From NCBI GenBank assembly GCA_900469955.1, contig UBYX01000033.1, forward strand, positions 124,001 to 188,000: a DNA stretch of 64,000 bases, given 5' to 3'. The notes under the pieces were generated by a model, which was given only the letters and a program-made list of their open reading frames with translations, did no database searches and had not been told where the DNA came from. This DNA is from Hyphomicrobiales bacterium (GTDB lineage Bacteria > Pseudomonadota > Alphaproteobacteria > Rhizobiales > Rhizobiaceae). Made by a program: the position numbers and the translations under genes. This document shows, in pieces, positions 9,801 to 18,470 of this stretch; the stretch's first letter is position 1, and each line of letters starts with the position of its first letter.

Positions 9801-11092
9801 AGATCGCCATTGTTGGATGCGGCTCGCGGCATCAGATGTTCCGCAATTCCGTTGTCGAAGATTACGCTGATAAACATGAGATCGTCGCTCTCTGCGACAG
9901 CAACGCGCATCGCCTCGGCGAAGCGGCGCAGGCGGCCTCGAAGCCCGGGACGAACGGTGTCGCCACTTATCTCGCCGCGGATTTCGACCGCCTAATCGTG
10001 GAACAGAGGCCGGATACGGTCGTCGTCGCGACGCCGGATTTCCTGCATGCCGACTACATCGTTCGCGCCTTCGAGGCTGGCTGTGATGTCATCTGCGAAA
10101 AGCCGCTGACGATCGATCTCGGCCGCCTCAAGCAGATCGTCGATGCCCAGGCGCGTACCGGCCGAAAGGTCACCGTGACTTTCAACTATCGCTATTCGCC
10201 GGCACGCACCCAGATCAAGGAACTGATCTCATCGGGAGCGATCGGCACGGTGACGGCGGTCGATTTTCGCTGGCACCTCGACCGGGTTCACGGCGCAGAT
10301 TATTTCCGCCGCTGGCACCGCCAGAAGGAGAATTCCGGCGGGCTGCTGGTCCACAAATCGACCCACCATTTCGATCTTCTCAACTGGTGGCTGGGGACCG
10401 TCCCGACGGAAGTCCTGGCCTCCGGCCGCCGTGTCTTCTATCGGCCCGAAATGGCGGTAGAACTTGGCCTCGCGGGTCGCGGGCCACGCTGCAGCGACTG
10501 TCCCGTCGCCTACAAATGCGATTTTCGCCTCGACCTTGCGGCCGACGAGAACCTGCGCAAACTCTATGTCGAGGCCGAACACGAAGACGGCTATTTTCGT
10601 GATCTCTGTGTGTTCGACGAAGAGATCGGCATCGAGGATACGATGCAGGCGCATATCCGCTACGCCTCGGGCGTCACCGCCAATTACACCCTGACCGCCT
10701 ATTCGCCCTGGGAGGGACTGGAGATCAAGTTCCAGGGCACCAAAGGTGACATTACCCATCGCCATGTCGAGGTCCACGGGGTTTTCGGCGGCAAACGTGT
10801 GCATGCGGACGAAGATGCGATCACGACGGAACTACACCTCGCCGGCGAACCTCCACGCCAGCTCACCGTTCCGAAGGCGACGGGGGATCATGGCGGCGCG
10901 GATCCGGTCATGCTGGGTTATATCTTCGATCCGGAAGGCATGCAGCCCGATCCCTACGGTCGTGCCTCCGACCATGTTGCCGGCGCCTGGTCCATCCTCA
11001 CCGGCATCGCCGCCAATGCGTCCATCGACACGGGCTCGTTGGTCAATATCCAATCCATGCTTCGCGCGCGCGGCATCCACCTGAACAGGTAG
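9797..11092 (+). CDS. Gfo/Idh/MocA family oxidoreductase (first of three)
   Basis: An NAD(P)-dependent sugar dehydrogenase, 431 residues, starting at a GTG that overlaps the ATPase stop. The Rossmann start MKIAIVGCGSRH, the catalytic-lysine motif CEKPL near residue 103, FNYRYSPARTQIKELI and the histidine-bearing KSTHHFDLLNWWLG define the family. A cysteine cluster (C-x2-C-x5-C near residue 233) forms a small insert that I recall in a subset of this family. It probably oxidises or epimerises a uronate or sugar released by the operon's hydrolase. The substrate is not readable. Confidence 0.9.
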   Translation: MKIAIVGCGSRHQMFRNSVVEDYADKHEIVALCDSNAHRLGEAAQAASKPGTNGVATYLAADFDRLIVEQRPDTVVVATPDFLHADYIVRAFEAGCDVICEKPLTIDLGRLKQIVDAQARTGRKVTVTFNYRYSPARTQIKELISSGAIGTVTAVDFRWHLDRVHGADYFRRWHRQKENSGGLLVHKSTHHFDLLNWWLGTVPTEVLASGRRVFYRPEMAVELGLAGRGPRCSDCPVAYKCDFRLDLAADENLRKLYVEAEHEDGYFRDLCVFDEEIGIEDTMQAHIRYASGVTANYTLTAYSPWEGLEIKFQGTKGDITHRHVEVHGVFGGKRVHADEDAITTELHLAGEPPRQLTVPKATGDHGGADPVMLGYIFDPEGMQPDPYGRASDHVAGAWSILTGIAANASIDTGSLVNIQSMLRARGIHLNR

Positions 11093-11097
11093 CTCCC

Positions 11098-12120
11098 ATG
11101 GCTTTTAATCTTCGCATCGGCGTCATCGGCATAGACCATGGGCACATCTACGGCATGATCAATGGTATGCTGGATGCCGGTGCCACGCTCGTTGCCTGGA
11201 CGACGGGTGAGGAGACCCCGGAGGCGGTTCGCAAGAAGTTCCAGGAAACCTATCCGGATCTGCCGGCCCGGCCGATGGAGGGTATCCTCGAAGATGAGAG
11301 CATCGCTCTTGTCCTGTCAGCCGGGATCAACAGCGAACGCGCCGATGTCGCGGTGGCGGCAATGTTACACGGCAAGGACGTTCTGGTCGACAAACCCGGC
11401 TGCACCAGCCTGGAGCAACTGGCAGATATCCAACGCACCGTCGGGGAGACCGGGCGGCGCTGGATCGTATCCTTTTCCGAACGCGTCTCCGTCGAGAGCG
11501 CCACCCTGGCGGATCAGCTAATTGCCGAGGGCCGGATCGGCAAGGTGATCCAAACGGTCGGCCTAGGGCCACATCGGCTCAATGCCCATCTCCGACCGGA
11601 CTGGTTCTGGGACAGAGCGCGCTGCGGCGGAATTCTCGCCGATATCTGCGCCCACCAATTCGACCAGTTCCTGCATTTCACCGGATCGACCGAAGCGAGC
11701 GTCGTTTCTGCCCATGTGACCAATGTCGCAAATCCGGATCGGCCGGCATTTCAGGACTTCGGCGAAGTTCTGCTGCAGGGTAATGGCGGGCGCGGTTATG
11801 CCCGGGTCGACTGGCTGACGCCGGACGGTCTTCCCGTCTGGGGCGATGGCAGGATCACCATTCTGGGAACGGAAGGTTATATCGAGCTACGCAAATACAT
11901 CGATATCGCCGGTCAAGACGGCCAGGACCATGTGTTCGTGGCCGATAGGACGGGCGTGCAGCGGTTCGAAGCCAAAGGTGCCGGAAAACCCTTCTTCGCC
12001 CGACTGGCTGCCGATGTGGAAAGGCGAACCGAAACGGCCATGGCCCAGTTCCATGCGTTCCTCGCCACCCGGCTGGCGCTGCAGGCGCAGCTCACCGCGG
12101 AAGAGAACGCAGCCCTATGA
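11098..12120 (+). CDS. Gfo/Idh/MocA family oxidoreductase (second of three)
   Basis: A dehydrogenase-like protein of 340 residues, clearly divergent from the one before it. The nucleotide-binding start is VIGIDHGHIYGM rather than the usual GxGxxG, the catalytic motif is VDKPGCTSL near residue 98, and GGILADICAHQFDQFL carries the active-site histidine. The odd dinucleotide loop (GIDHGH) is seen in other members with substrate-specific roles. The stop overlaps the next start by four bases (ATGA). It probably acts in sequence with its two neighbours on an imported sugar. Confidence 0.85.
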   Translation: MAFNLRIGVIGIDHGHIYGMINGMLDAGATLVAWTTGEETPEAVRKKFQETYPDLPARPMEGILEDESIALVLSAGINSERADVAVAAMLHGKDVLVDKPGCTSLEQLADIQRTVGETGRRWIVSFSERVSVESATLADQLIAEGRIGKVIQTVGLGPHRLNAHLRPDWFWDRARCGGILADICAHQFDQFLHFTGSTEASVVSAHVTNVANPDRPAFQDFGEVLLQGNGGRGYARVDWLTPDGLPVWGDGRITILGTEGYIELRKYIDIAGQDGQDHVFVADRTGVQRFEAKGAGKPFFARLAADVERRTETAMAQFHAFLATRLALQAQLTAEENAAL

Positions 12121-13187
12121 CGGAACGCATTCGTGTCGCCGTCATAGGCGCGGGCATAGGCAAGGCTCATATCGCCGCCTATGCGCAATTGGCCGATCTC
12201 TTCGACGTCCGTTACGTCTGTGACCTCAATCTTCCTCGGGCAGAGGAGGCGGCGCAGCAGGCTCCGGGCAGTCGGGCTGTTCCCGATATCAACGAGGTCT
12301 TCGCCGACACCTCCGTGGATCTGGTCGACATCTGCCTGCCGCCACAACTGCACGCGCCGATGACGCTCGCCGCCCTCGAAGCAGGAAAGCACGTCATCTG
12401 CGAGAAACCTCTTGCCGGTTCGATCGCCGAGATCCGCCGGATCGCCGAGTTCTCCGCCCGAACGGGGCGGCAGGTCTTCCCCGTATTCCAATATCGCTAC
12501 GGCGCCGGCTATCGAGCCGCGCATGAATTGAAGAAACGAGGGCTTTTGGGCAAGCCTTATGTGGTGGCGCTGGAGACCCATTGGCAACGCGGATCCCAAT
12601 ATTACGCCGAGCGGTGGCGGGGCACCTGGAAAGGCGAACTCGGCGGCGTCCTCCTCAGCCATGCGTGTCATATCCACAATCTGGTGACTCACCTCGTCGG
12701 AGATGTCGCGGAGGTTGCCGCCTTCCTGGACACGCGCGCCAATCCCATCGAGACCGAAGATTGCGCGGCGCTCTCGATGCGCACGACAGGAGGCGCCTTG
12801 GTCACGTCCTCCGTCACCTTGGGCGCGGCTGGAAACAGCTCCAGGCTGAGGATGTGTTTCGAGCATGTCACCGTCACGTCTGGCACAGAACCCTACCAGA
12901 TAGGAGCCGGACCATGGAAGTTCGAAGCCACCGATCCCTCGCGGCAGGCAAAGATCGATGCGGTAATTCAGAAAGTACCGGACGTCCTTCCACGGTTTCC
13001 GGGACTGTTCGCAGAGGTCCATGCACGGGTTACCGGCAAACCGGACGTCTATCTGCCATCGCTTCAGGAAAGCTATCACTCGATCGAGCTCGTCACGGCA
13101 ATATATGCATCCGCCAGAGAAGGCCAGGTCGTACGCCTGCCGCTGTCCTCAGATCACCCTCTGGCTGCGGGCTGGCTGCCGGACTGA
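12117..13187 (+). CDS. Gfo/Idh/MocA family oxidoreductase (third of three)
   Basis: The third dehydrogenase of the operon, 356 residues. It has a classic Rossmann start (AVIGAGIGKAHI), CEKPLAGS near residue 96, VFQYRYGAGYRAAHELK and GGVLLSHACHIHNLVTHL with catalytic histidines. It is the last gene of the plus-strand catabolic operon and converges on the GT39 gene 41 bases later. Three non-identical family members in one operon suggest a multi-step conversion, such as oxidation, modification and re-reduction of a sugar ring. Confidence 0.9.
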   Translation: MTERIRVAVIGAGIGKAHIAAYAQLADLFDVRYVCDLNLPRAEEAAQQAPGSRAVPDINEVFADTSVDLVDICLPPQLHAPMTLAALEAGKHVICEKPLAGSIAEIRRIAEFSARTGRQVFPVFQYRYGAGYRAAHELKKRGLLGKPYVVALETHWQRGSQYYAERWRGTWKGELGGVLLSHACHIHNLVTHLVGDVAEVAAFLDTRANPIETEDCAALSMRTTGGALVTSSVTLGAAGNSSRLRMCFEHVTVTSGTEPYQIGAGPWKFEATDPSRQAKIDAVIQKVPDVLPRFPGLFAEVHARVTGKPDVYLPSLQESYHSIELVTAIYASAREGQVVRLPLSSDHPLAAGWLPD

Positions 13188-13228
13188 GCAAGGTAACGGC
13201 AGGGCCAGCTCAGCACCGTGGACGTCCA

Positions 13229-14731
13229 CTACTGTTTCGAGCCGAATTGGGGGTTGTGACATTTTATGAGGCTGTGCCCCGCCACCGAAAGCGCGTCGCC
13301 TTGCTCGAGCGGGATCGCATCTCCAAGCACGCAGTTCTCCGATTTCGGGTTGAGAATCCAGACGTCCGGTGAAGCGGAGGCGATATCCTGCGCCACATAG
13401 GGATAGACGCGCCGCTCGCCGACCACGGCGTGATCTGCCTTACCGAACAGCCCGAGGCTTGCGGCTCCGAGGCCGTCCAGCTTCTCCCTGAGGCGCAACA
13501 TGCCATCCCGCACGGGGGGCTGAATCTGGAGCGCGCTGACCCTTCCCGTGCCGTTGTCCAGGTAGCGCAGAACGGCCCAGAACTCCGACGGGCCATTGGT
13601 CATGAGAAGGGCGCCCTCGGTCGTTTGGGCCTCCCAGGCTGCGACGATTTCCCGATATCCTCTTTTTTCGAAGGCCATCGTGTAGTTCACGCCACCGTAA
13701 AGCATCAGGAGCACGATGACGGAAACCGCTACGCGATGGGCAGCCGGCCTCACCCTGAATGCAGCATCGGCGTAAAGCCCAAGCGAAATCGCGAGAAATG
13801 GCAGGAAGAGACCAAGTGTCCGATAGATGAAGACGGGCTTCGCTAAAAGCGAGATTGCGAGCAACACCCCAATCGGAATCAGGACCAGGACTGTTCCGAT
13901 CCAGCGGTCTCGGGTTTTGGTCAAAGGCAATAGAACCATCAGCGGCAGAGCGAGCAGCCCCGCGATCGTCGGCCACGGAAACTCCAGCCCAAGCAGAGTG
14001 AGTGTCAAGTGTATGCCGATCGTGGGAAGATCGAATCCGGAAACACCTTCGGTCTGCCGGATGGCTCCGATCGCCAGAGGATAAAGGGCAGCCAGTCCAA
14101 CAACCACATATGTGGCCACGAAGAAACGGAAGTCTCGTACGGGCGCGGCTTTGAAGAGGCGTAAACCCGCATGAAGGAACAGGAAGAATGTGACGAAGAA
14201 GCCGAGGCCATGCGTTAAAGTGACTGCGAGGCCAAGGCATAGCGCCAGGAGCAACTGCCGCAGCACTGCCCGCTTTTCCACAATCATCCGCTGAAGCACA
14301 TACCAAAGCCCGATCTGCAGCAGAGCGAGCATCGGATACATTCGCACGTTTTCCGCAAAGAACAACTGGAGCGGCATCAATGCGAAGATCGCAGCGGCCC
14401 AGAGGCCGACATTCCAGCCATATATCCGCCTGCACGCTTCGAAGAGCGCTATGATTGCTATGATGCTGAACAGTGTCGAATTGAGGATATACCAGCGATC
14501 ACTGTCGGCCAGCGCAGCCCACAGGTGCAATTGAACATAATAAAGGGGCGGATGCGTGTCGAAACGCAAGGCCGCCAGAAGCAGATCGATTATCGGACTT
14601 TCAGCCAGCGCCACCGAAAATATCTCGTCTTCCCATAATGACGCTTCAAGAAGCAGGTTTAAGACCCGCAGCGTTATGCCGGCAAGAACAAGCGCGACGA
14701 GGATGATTGTAACAATACGTCCTCGCGCCAT
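13229..14731 (-). CDS. GT39-like integral membrane glycosyltransferase
   Basis: A polytopic protein of about 500 residues resembling dolichyl-phosphate mannosyltransferase/ArnT enzymes, which use a polyprenyl-phosphate sugar donor on the periplasmic side. The first membrane segment (IVTIILVALVLAGI) is followed by ASLWEDEIFSVALAES, whose acidic pair in the first loop is the GT39 catalytic signature, then DTHPPLYYVQLHLW and many hydrophobic segments. The frame is open to a GTG at 14812; the ATG at 14731 sits just before the first membrane helix and looks better. The DPM1-like GT2 gene lies directly upstream, an obvious supplier of its lipid-linked donor. Confidence 0.82.
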   Translation of the reverse strand: MARGRIVTIILVALVLAGITLRVLNLLLEASLWEDEIFSVALAESPIIDLLLAALRFDTHPPLYYVQLHLWAALADSDRWYILNSTLFSIIAIIALFEACRRIYGWNVGLWAAAIFALMPLQLFFAENVRMYPMLALLQIGLWYVLQRMIVEKRAVLRQLLLALCLGLAVTLTHGLGFFVTFFLFLHAGLRLFKAAPVRDFRFFVATYVVVGLAALYPLAIGAIRQTEGVSGFDLPTIGIHLTLTLLGLEFPWPTIAGLLALPLMVLLPLTKTRDRWIGTVLVLIPIGVLLAISLLAKPVFIYRTLGLFLPFLAISLGLYADAAFRVRPAAHRVAVSVIVLLMLYGGVNYTMAFEKRGYREIVAAWEAQTTEGALLMTNGPSEFWAVLRYLDNGTGRVSALQIQPPVRDGMLRLREKLDGLGAASLGLFGKADHAVVGERRVYPYVAQDIASASPDVWILNPKSENCVLGDAIPLEQGDALSVAGHSLIKCHNPQFGSKQ

Positions 14732-14839
14732 GTCACGGAATGTTGGAGAGACAGAGACCGCGCGCCAGGAGCTTTCGCTCGCTGAAAGCTCGTCAGTTGG
14801 AGGAAAGGTCACCGCGATGCCCTCCGCTAAGTTCGGTTT

Positions 14840-15871
14840 TCATACGGATCTGGTGGACCGGCGGCGGCGCGTGCGCTGGCCTATCGAAACAAGATTGTCT
14901 TGCGGCTGCGGGCTGATTTCCCGCCGGACGATATAGATCGGCCGCTGTTTGATCTCGGCGTAAACGCGGCCGAGATATTGGCCGAGGATGCCGATCCCGA
15001 TCAGCTGAACGCCGCCAAGAAACAGCATGCTCACCAGCAGCGAAGCATAACCCGGCACTTCCACGCCAAAGTAGAGTGTCTTGATGATCGTCAGTAGCCC
15101 GTAGCCGAACGAGAGCGCTGAGATCGACGCTCCGACATAGGTCCAGATCTCAAGAGGCACGCTGGAGAAGGAGGTGATCCCTTCGAGCGCCAGATTCCAC
15201 AGGCGCCAGCCGGAGAACTTCGATTGTCCCGCCACCCGCGGCTCGCGCGCATATTCGACAACAGCCGTCCTGAAGCCCACCCAGGCAAACAGGCCTTTCA
15301 TGAAACGGCGGCGTTCGGGAAGCTGCTTTAGCGCCTCGATCACCTGGCGATCAACCAAGCGGAAATCACCCACGTCGGGCGGTATCTCCTGAGAAGCGAT
15401 CAGATTGTGCAAGCGGTAGAACATCGACGCGGTGCTGCGCTTGAGAAAGCTGTCGCTCGACCGGTCCGAGCGTTTGGCCACCACCACCTCGTACCCCTCG
15501 CGCCATTTGTCCAGCAGCAGCGGGATGACGTTGGGAGGGTCCTGCAGATCAACGTCGATAGGAATGGCGGCATCGCTTTGGCAGGCGTCAAGGCCTGCCG
15601 TCATAGCGGCCTCCTTGCCGAAATTGCGAGACAGATCAATTATCCGGATGCGAGGCTCGGAGCGCTGAGCCTCGATCAGGCGGTCGGCAGTCGCATCCCG
15701 GCTACCGTCGTTGATGAAGATGAACTCGAACTCGATACCTTCTGCCTGCAGGGGATCGAGAGCCGCCTTGGTCGCGTCCAGGAATGGGCCTATCGCCGCC
15801 TCCTCATTGTGGACGGGAATGATCAGGCTGACGACGGACGTCGATCTACCATGAATAGAGTTTAAGGACAT
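14840..15871 (-). CDS. GT2 polyprenyl-phosphate glycosyltransferase (DPM1/GtrB-like)
   Basis: A membrane-anchored GT2 enzyme of 343 residues that transfers a sugar from a nucleotide donor to undecaprenyl phosphate. The catalytic domain shows SLIIPVHNEEAAI, FINDGSRDAT, LSRNFGKEAAMTAGLD and the DVDLQDPP donor/metal motif. Two C-terminal membrane segments lie at roughly residues 232-255 and 268-292 (LLVSMLFLGGVQLIGIGILG), followed by GQYLGRVYAEIKQRP. The ATG at 15871 is preferred; an in-frame start at 15928 would add a charged, unconserved tail. Together with the downstream GT39 it forms a two-step lipid-linked sugar transfer pair. Confidence 0.88.
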   Translation of the reverse strand: MSLNSIHGRSTSVVSLIIPVHNEEAAIGPFLDATKAALDPLQAEGIEFEFIFINDGSRDATADRLIEAQRSEPRIRIIDLSRNFGKEAAMTAGLDACQSDAAIPIDVDLQDPPNVIPLLLDKWREGYEVVVAKRSDRSSDSFLKRSTASMFYRLHNLIASQEIPPDVGDFRLVDRQVIEALKQLPERRRFMKGLFAWVGFRTAVVEYAREPRVAGQSKFSGWRLWNLALEGITSFSSVPLEIWTYVGASISALSFGYGLLTIIKTLYFGVEVPGYASLLVSMLFLGGVQLIGIGILGQYLGRVYAEIKQRPIYIVRREISPQPQDNLVSIGQRTRRRRSTRSV

Positions 15872-16174
15872 CGGAGTTCTCGCGGTTCCAGACCGATATC
15901 CTAGGCTGCGGCGCCGATCCTTGCCCACCTATGCTTTGGAAGGAGGTTTCTTAGCACCTCGACCGCCTCTCCCCCCAAAAGAGGTAGGGATGCGACTGCG
16001 CCTCTTGGACAGGGTGAAGGGGCGCTTCGCTCCAGTATATGCTGCCACGAGCCAACCGTCCTCGGCTCGCTTCTTACAGCAATTCCCGCAAAGTTACCGG
16101 TCGGGCTCGAAAGCCGGATGAAGCCATGCACTCGGACTGGCTGAACCTTGAAACCTTAGGAAAGGCCGAAGCTG
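15872..16174. other. Divergent intergenic region, no gene seen
   Basis: About 300 bases between the GT2 gene (minus) and the SGNH hydrolase gene (plus). It must hold promoters for both, but I see no convincing -35/-10 pair. There are short imperfect dyads (for example GAGGT and ACCTC flanking TTCTTAGC near 15945-15960), nothing strong. An AGGAAAGG precedes the GTG start at 16175. Confidence 0.4.
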
Positions 16175-17293
16175 GTGATTACTTCCAAAAAGCCTCTACT
16201 CGCTGTCGCCTCTGCCCTTGCATGGCTGCTGGCAACCGACGCGCGACCGCAGGACGGCATACCACGGGATCCGCGGGAGTCCGCGCAAATCTTCTTCACT
16301 GGTCACAGCCTCATCGACAACCCGTTGCCGGATTGGGTCGAGCTGATTGCCAAGAGCAAAGGCAACAAGATTGCCTGGGAGCAACAAAACATCCCTGGTG
16401 CCCCTCTGCGACTTCGCACCTGGGGCGGCGAAAACGATAAGCCATGGGCGGGCTACAGCTATGGAAAGAACCGCGACGGCGAAGGTTTAAATGTCGCGGG
16501 CGAATTGCGCCACGCCCGCCACATCAAGACGGGCCGGCCCTATGACACGCTGGTCATTGCCGAGAACCATGGCGTTCTCGGCAATGTCATTTGGGAAAAT
16601 GCGATCGGATATCTACGGCATATCCACGACCGCCTGATGGAAGGCAACCCTGAAGGCAGGACACTCTACGTTCACACATGGCTTGCCGTCGATGAGAACA
16701 AGCTGCCGATCTGGCTGGAACACGAGAAAAATGTATCCGTTGCCTGGCAATGCGTCGCCGAGAAAGTGAGGTTGACCTTACGGTCGGAAAATCGGCCGGC
16801 CAACCTTTCGGTCGTCCCCGGCGGCACCGCCTTGATTGAGCTCGTGGATCAGGCGCTTCACGGAAAGATCCCCGGCATAAAGGGAAATACCAAGGAAGTC
16901 CTCGGTCAGATTTTTCGGGACGATGTGCATTTGACCGATGCGGGCATCTATTTCATGGCCGCTGTCCATTATGCCACCATCTACCGCCAGTCGCCGGAGG
17001 GGGCAAAGGCACCTCCGACAGTTCCGCCTGCCCTGGTGGCTGACCTGCAGCGGATCGCGTGGAAATCGGTGCTGGATTTCCTGCAACAGGAGGAGAGACA
17101 TTCACCCAGCATGGAAGAGTGCCGGCAGGTGATCGTCGAAAAAGCATGCCATACCTATTGGACTCTTGCGCGAGAGCCCGACGAAGTTGGCCGCTGCCGG
17201 AGCTATTTTGCCGAGACCCGCCCCCAAGCTGACGGCAACCCCTTCATCTGGCCGGATCCGAACTGGAAACCTCTTCCAAAGCCTTCGCTTTGA
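16175..17293 (+). CDS. Secreted SGNH/GDSL-like hydrolase
   Basis: A probable periplasmic esterase or acetylhydrolase of 372 residues. The start is a GTG preceded by AGGAAAGG, and the N-terminus KKPLLAVASALAWLLATDARP reads as a signal peptide. The mature chain opens with IFFTGHSLIDN (block I nucleophile region, GHS instead of GDS) and later carries RDDVHLTDAGIYF, the D-x-x-H block V of SGNH hydrolases, near residue 247. The rest is not recognisable, with an extended C-terminal ~100 residues containing four cysteines. In this EPS neighbourhood, removal of O-acyl groups from a polysaccharide is a reasonable guess. Substrate unknown. Confidence 0.68.
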   Translation: MITSKKPLLAVASALAWLLATDARPQDGIPRDPRESAQIFFTGHSLIDNPLPDWVELIAKSKGNKIAWEQQNIPGAPLRLRTWGGENDKPWAGYSYGKNRDGEGLNVAGELRHARHIKTGRPYDTLVIAENHGVLGNVIWENAIGYLRHIHDRLMEGNPEGRTLYVHTWLAVDENKLPIWLEHEKNVSVAWQCVAEKVRLTLRSENRPANLSVVPGGTALIELVDQALHGKIPGIKGNTKEVLGQIFRDDVHLTDAGIYFMAAVHYATIYRQSPEGAKAPPTVPPALVADLQRIAWKSVLDFLQQEERHSPSMEECRQVIVEKACHTYWTLAREPDEVGRCRSYFAETRPQADGNPFIWPDPNWKPLPKPSL

Positions 17294-17313
17294 ATTCGAT
17301 TCCTTAAATAAGA

Positions 17314-17359
17314 TAGAGCGTCCTTTGTACGTCCGGAGGGACGCAAAAAGGACGCTCTA
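17314..17359. repeat. Nested palindromic intergenic element
   Basis: A perfect 13-bp inverted repeat (TAGAGCGTCCTTT at 17314-17326, AAAGGACGCTCTA at 17347-17359) encloses a second hairpin, CGTCC-ggag-GGACG. It lies 20 bases after the SGNH gene, so it may act as a bidirectional terminator. From memory, very similar AGCGTCC/GGACGCT palindromes are scattered through rhizobial intergenic regions as a repeat family; a genome-wide count would settle this. Confidence 0.7.
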
Positions 17360-17475
17360 AGCGGATTGCTGTGCACATTGCCAATCCGGGTAAGCCCGGC
17401 TGATGCCTCGATACTTCAACTGCGAACCCGCCATTCGCAGCCGGAATATCCAAGGATCGGCCTGGTGGCCAGCTC

Positions 17476-18258
17476 CTAGTTTACCTGTCCGTACGGAAAC
17501 ATATCATTGAGTTTATAGGCGACTTCCGTCCGGTTCGTAGCCTTCAACTTCTTCATGATGTTTCGGATATGCACCTTGACTGTGCTTTCGCGCAGGTTGA
17601 GCTCATAGGCGATAATCTTGTTGGCCTTGCCCTTGCGGAGCGCCTCGACCACCGCTTCCTGGCGCGTCGTGAACATCCCGGAAAGCGATCGCTGTTCGCT
17701 TGCCGGCGAGGTATTCACCAAGTGCCGCATGGATAGGATGCTGCTGGCCGGAATGAAGACACCGCCGGCAACAGCCAGGCTGATCGCTTCGACACACACG
17801 CCGATACCGACACAGGATGGGATGAAGCCGCGGATGCCGTATTCCAGCATTTTCACGATCTGTCCGAGATCATCAGAGTCCGAAAGCACGATGATCGGCG
17901 GAGATCTGAACTCTGCCATCAATTTCGATATGTCGTTTGCGAGCACCGGGTCTTCGGCCTTCCGGCTGCCGATGTTGAACAGGACGGCCTGAACCGGAGG
18001 ATAAAGATCCTTTTCTCTCCTCCACTCCTCGACGGAGCCGACTGCGCAGACTTCCATCTGCAGGCCTCGACCGACAAGCGCTTTCGCGAGGCATTCGCGA
18101 TCCAGTGCTCTCCCGTCGATGATGACGAGGGACTCGTTATGACTGACATTGGCCTTGCTTGCGTTCTCTTTCTCCGCAAGCTTCGGCATTTCGCTCATAA
18201 TTCGGAAGGTTTCTGTCACGGCAGGAGAGCGGCCATAGCCGCTTATCGTTGAACTCAT
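17476..18258 (-). CDS. LuxR-family regulator with degenerate receiver domain
   Basis: A NarL/FixJ-type protein of 260 residues. A GerE/LuxR helix-turn-helix occupies about residues 195-255 (TTRQEAVVEALRKGKANKII, then STVKVHIRNIMKKL). The receiver-like domain spans about 43-170, but the phosphoacceptor position is Asn95 (AVLFNIGSR in place of LLD), only one acidic residue (Asp48) remains of the usual pair, and the conserved lysine after GFIP is Ser148. It therefore probably does not use phosphorylation, and may be controlled by ligand, by partner or by level. It lies among glycosyltransferase genes and could regulate the EPS locus. The first ~40 residues are unconserved, so Met21 or Met24 might be the true start. 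Confidence 0.85.
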   Translation of the reverse strand: MSSTISGYGRSPAVTETFRIMSEMPKLAEKENASKANVSHNESLVIIDGRALDRECLAKALVGRGLQMEVCAVGSVEEWRREKDLYPPVQAVLFNIGSRKAEDPVLANDISKLMAEFRSPPIIVLSDSDDLGQIVKMLEYGIRGFIPSCVGIGVCVEAISLAVAGGVFIPASSILSMRHLVNTSPASEQRSLSGMFTTRQEAVVEALRKGKANKIIAYELNLRESTVKVHIRNIMKKLKATNRTEVAYKLNDMFPYGQVN

Positions 18259-18470
18259 GCTACCCCCTCCCCGGGTTAGGACTTGGCCCCCCGGGAACTG
18301 CAGTTACAACTACCCCAAACAGACTGCCATTTTTTTCTTCGACTATTTATTGAGTTCAATATACGACCGAAACGTACTTTAGTCTATCTTCAATTACGAT
18401 TTCCTTTACCAAGAGATCAAAATAAAGTTCCGACTAAGTATTGGTTTTGTTCTATGTTAGGTCCTATGCA

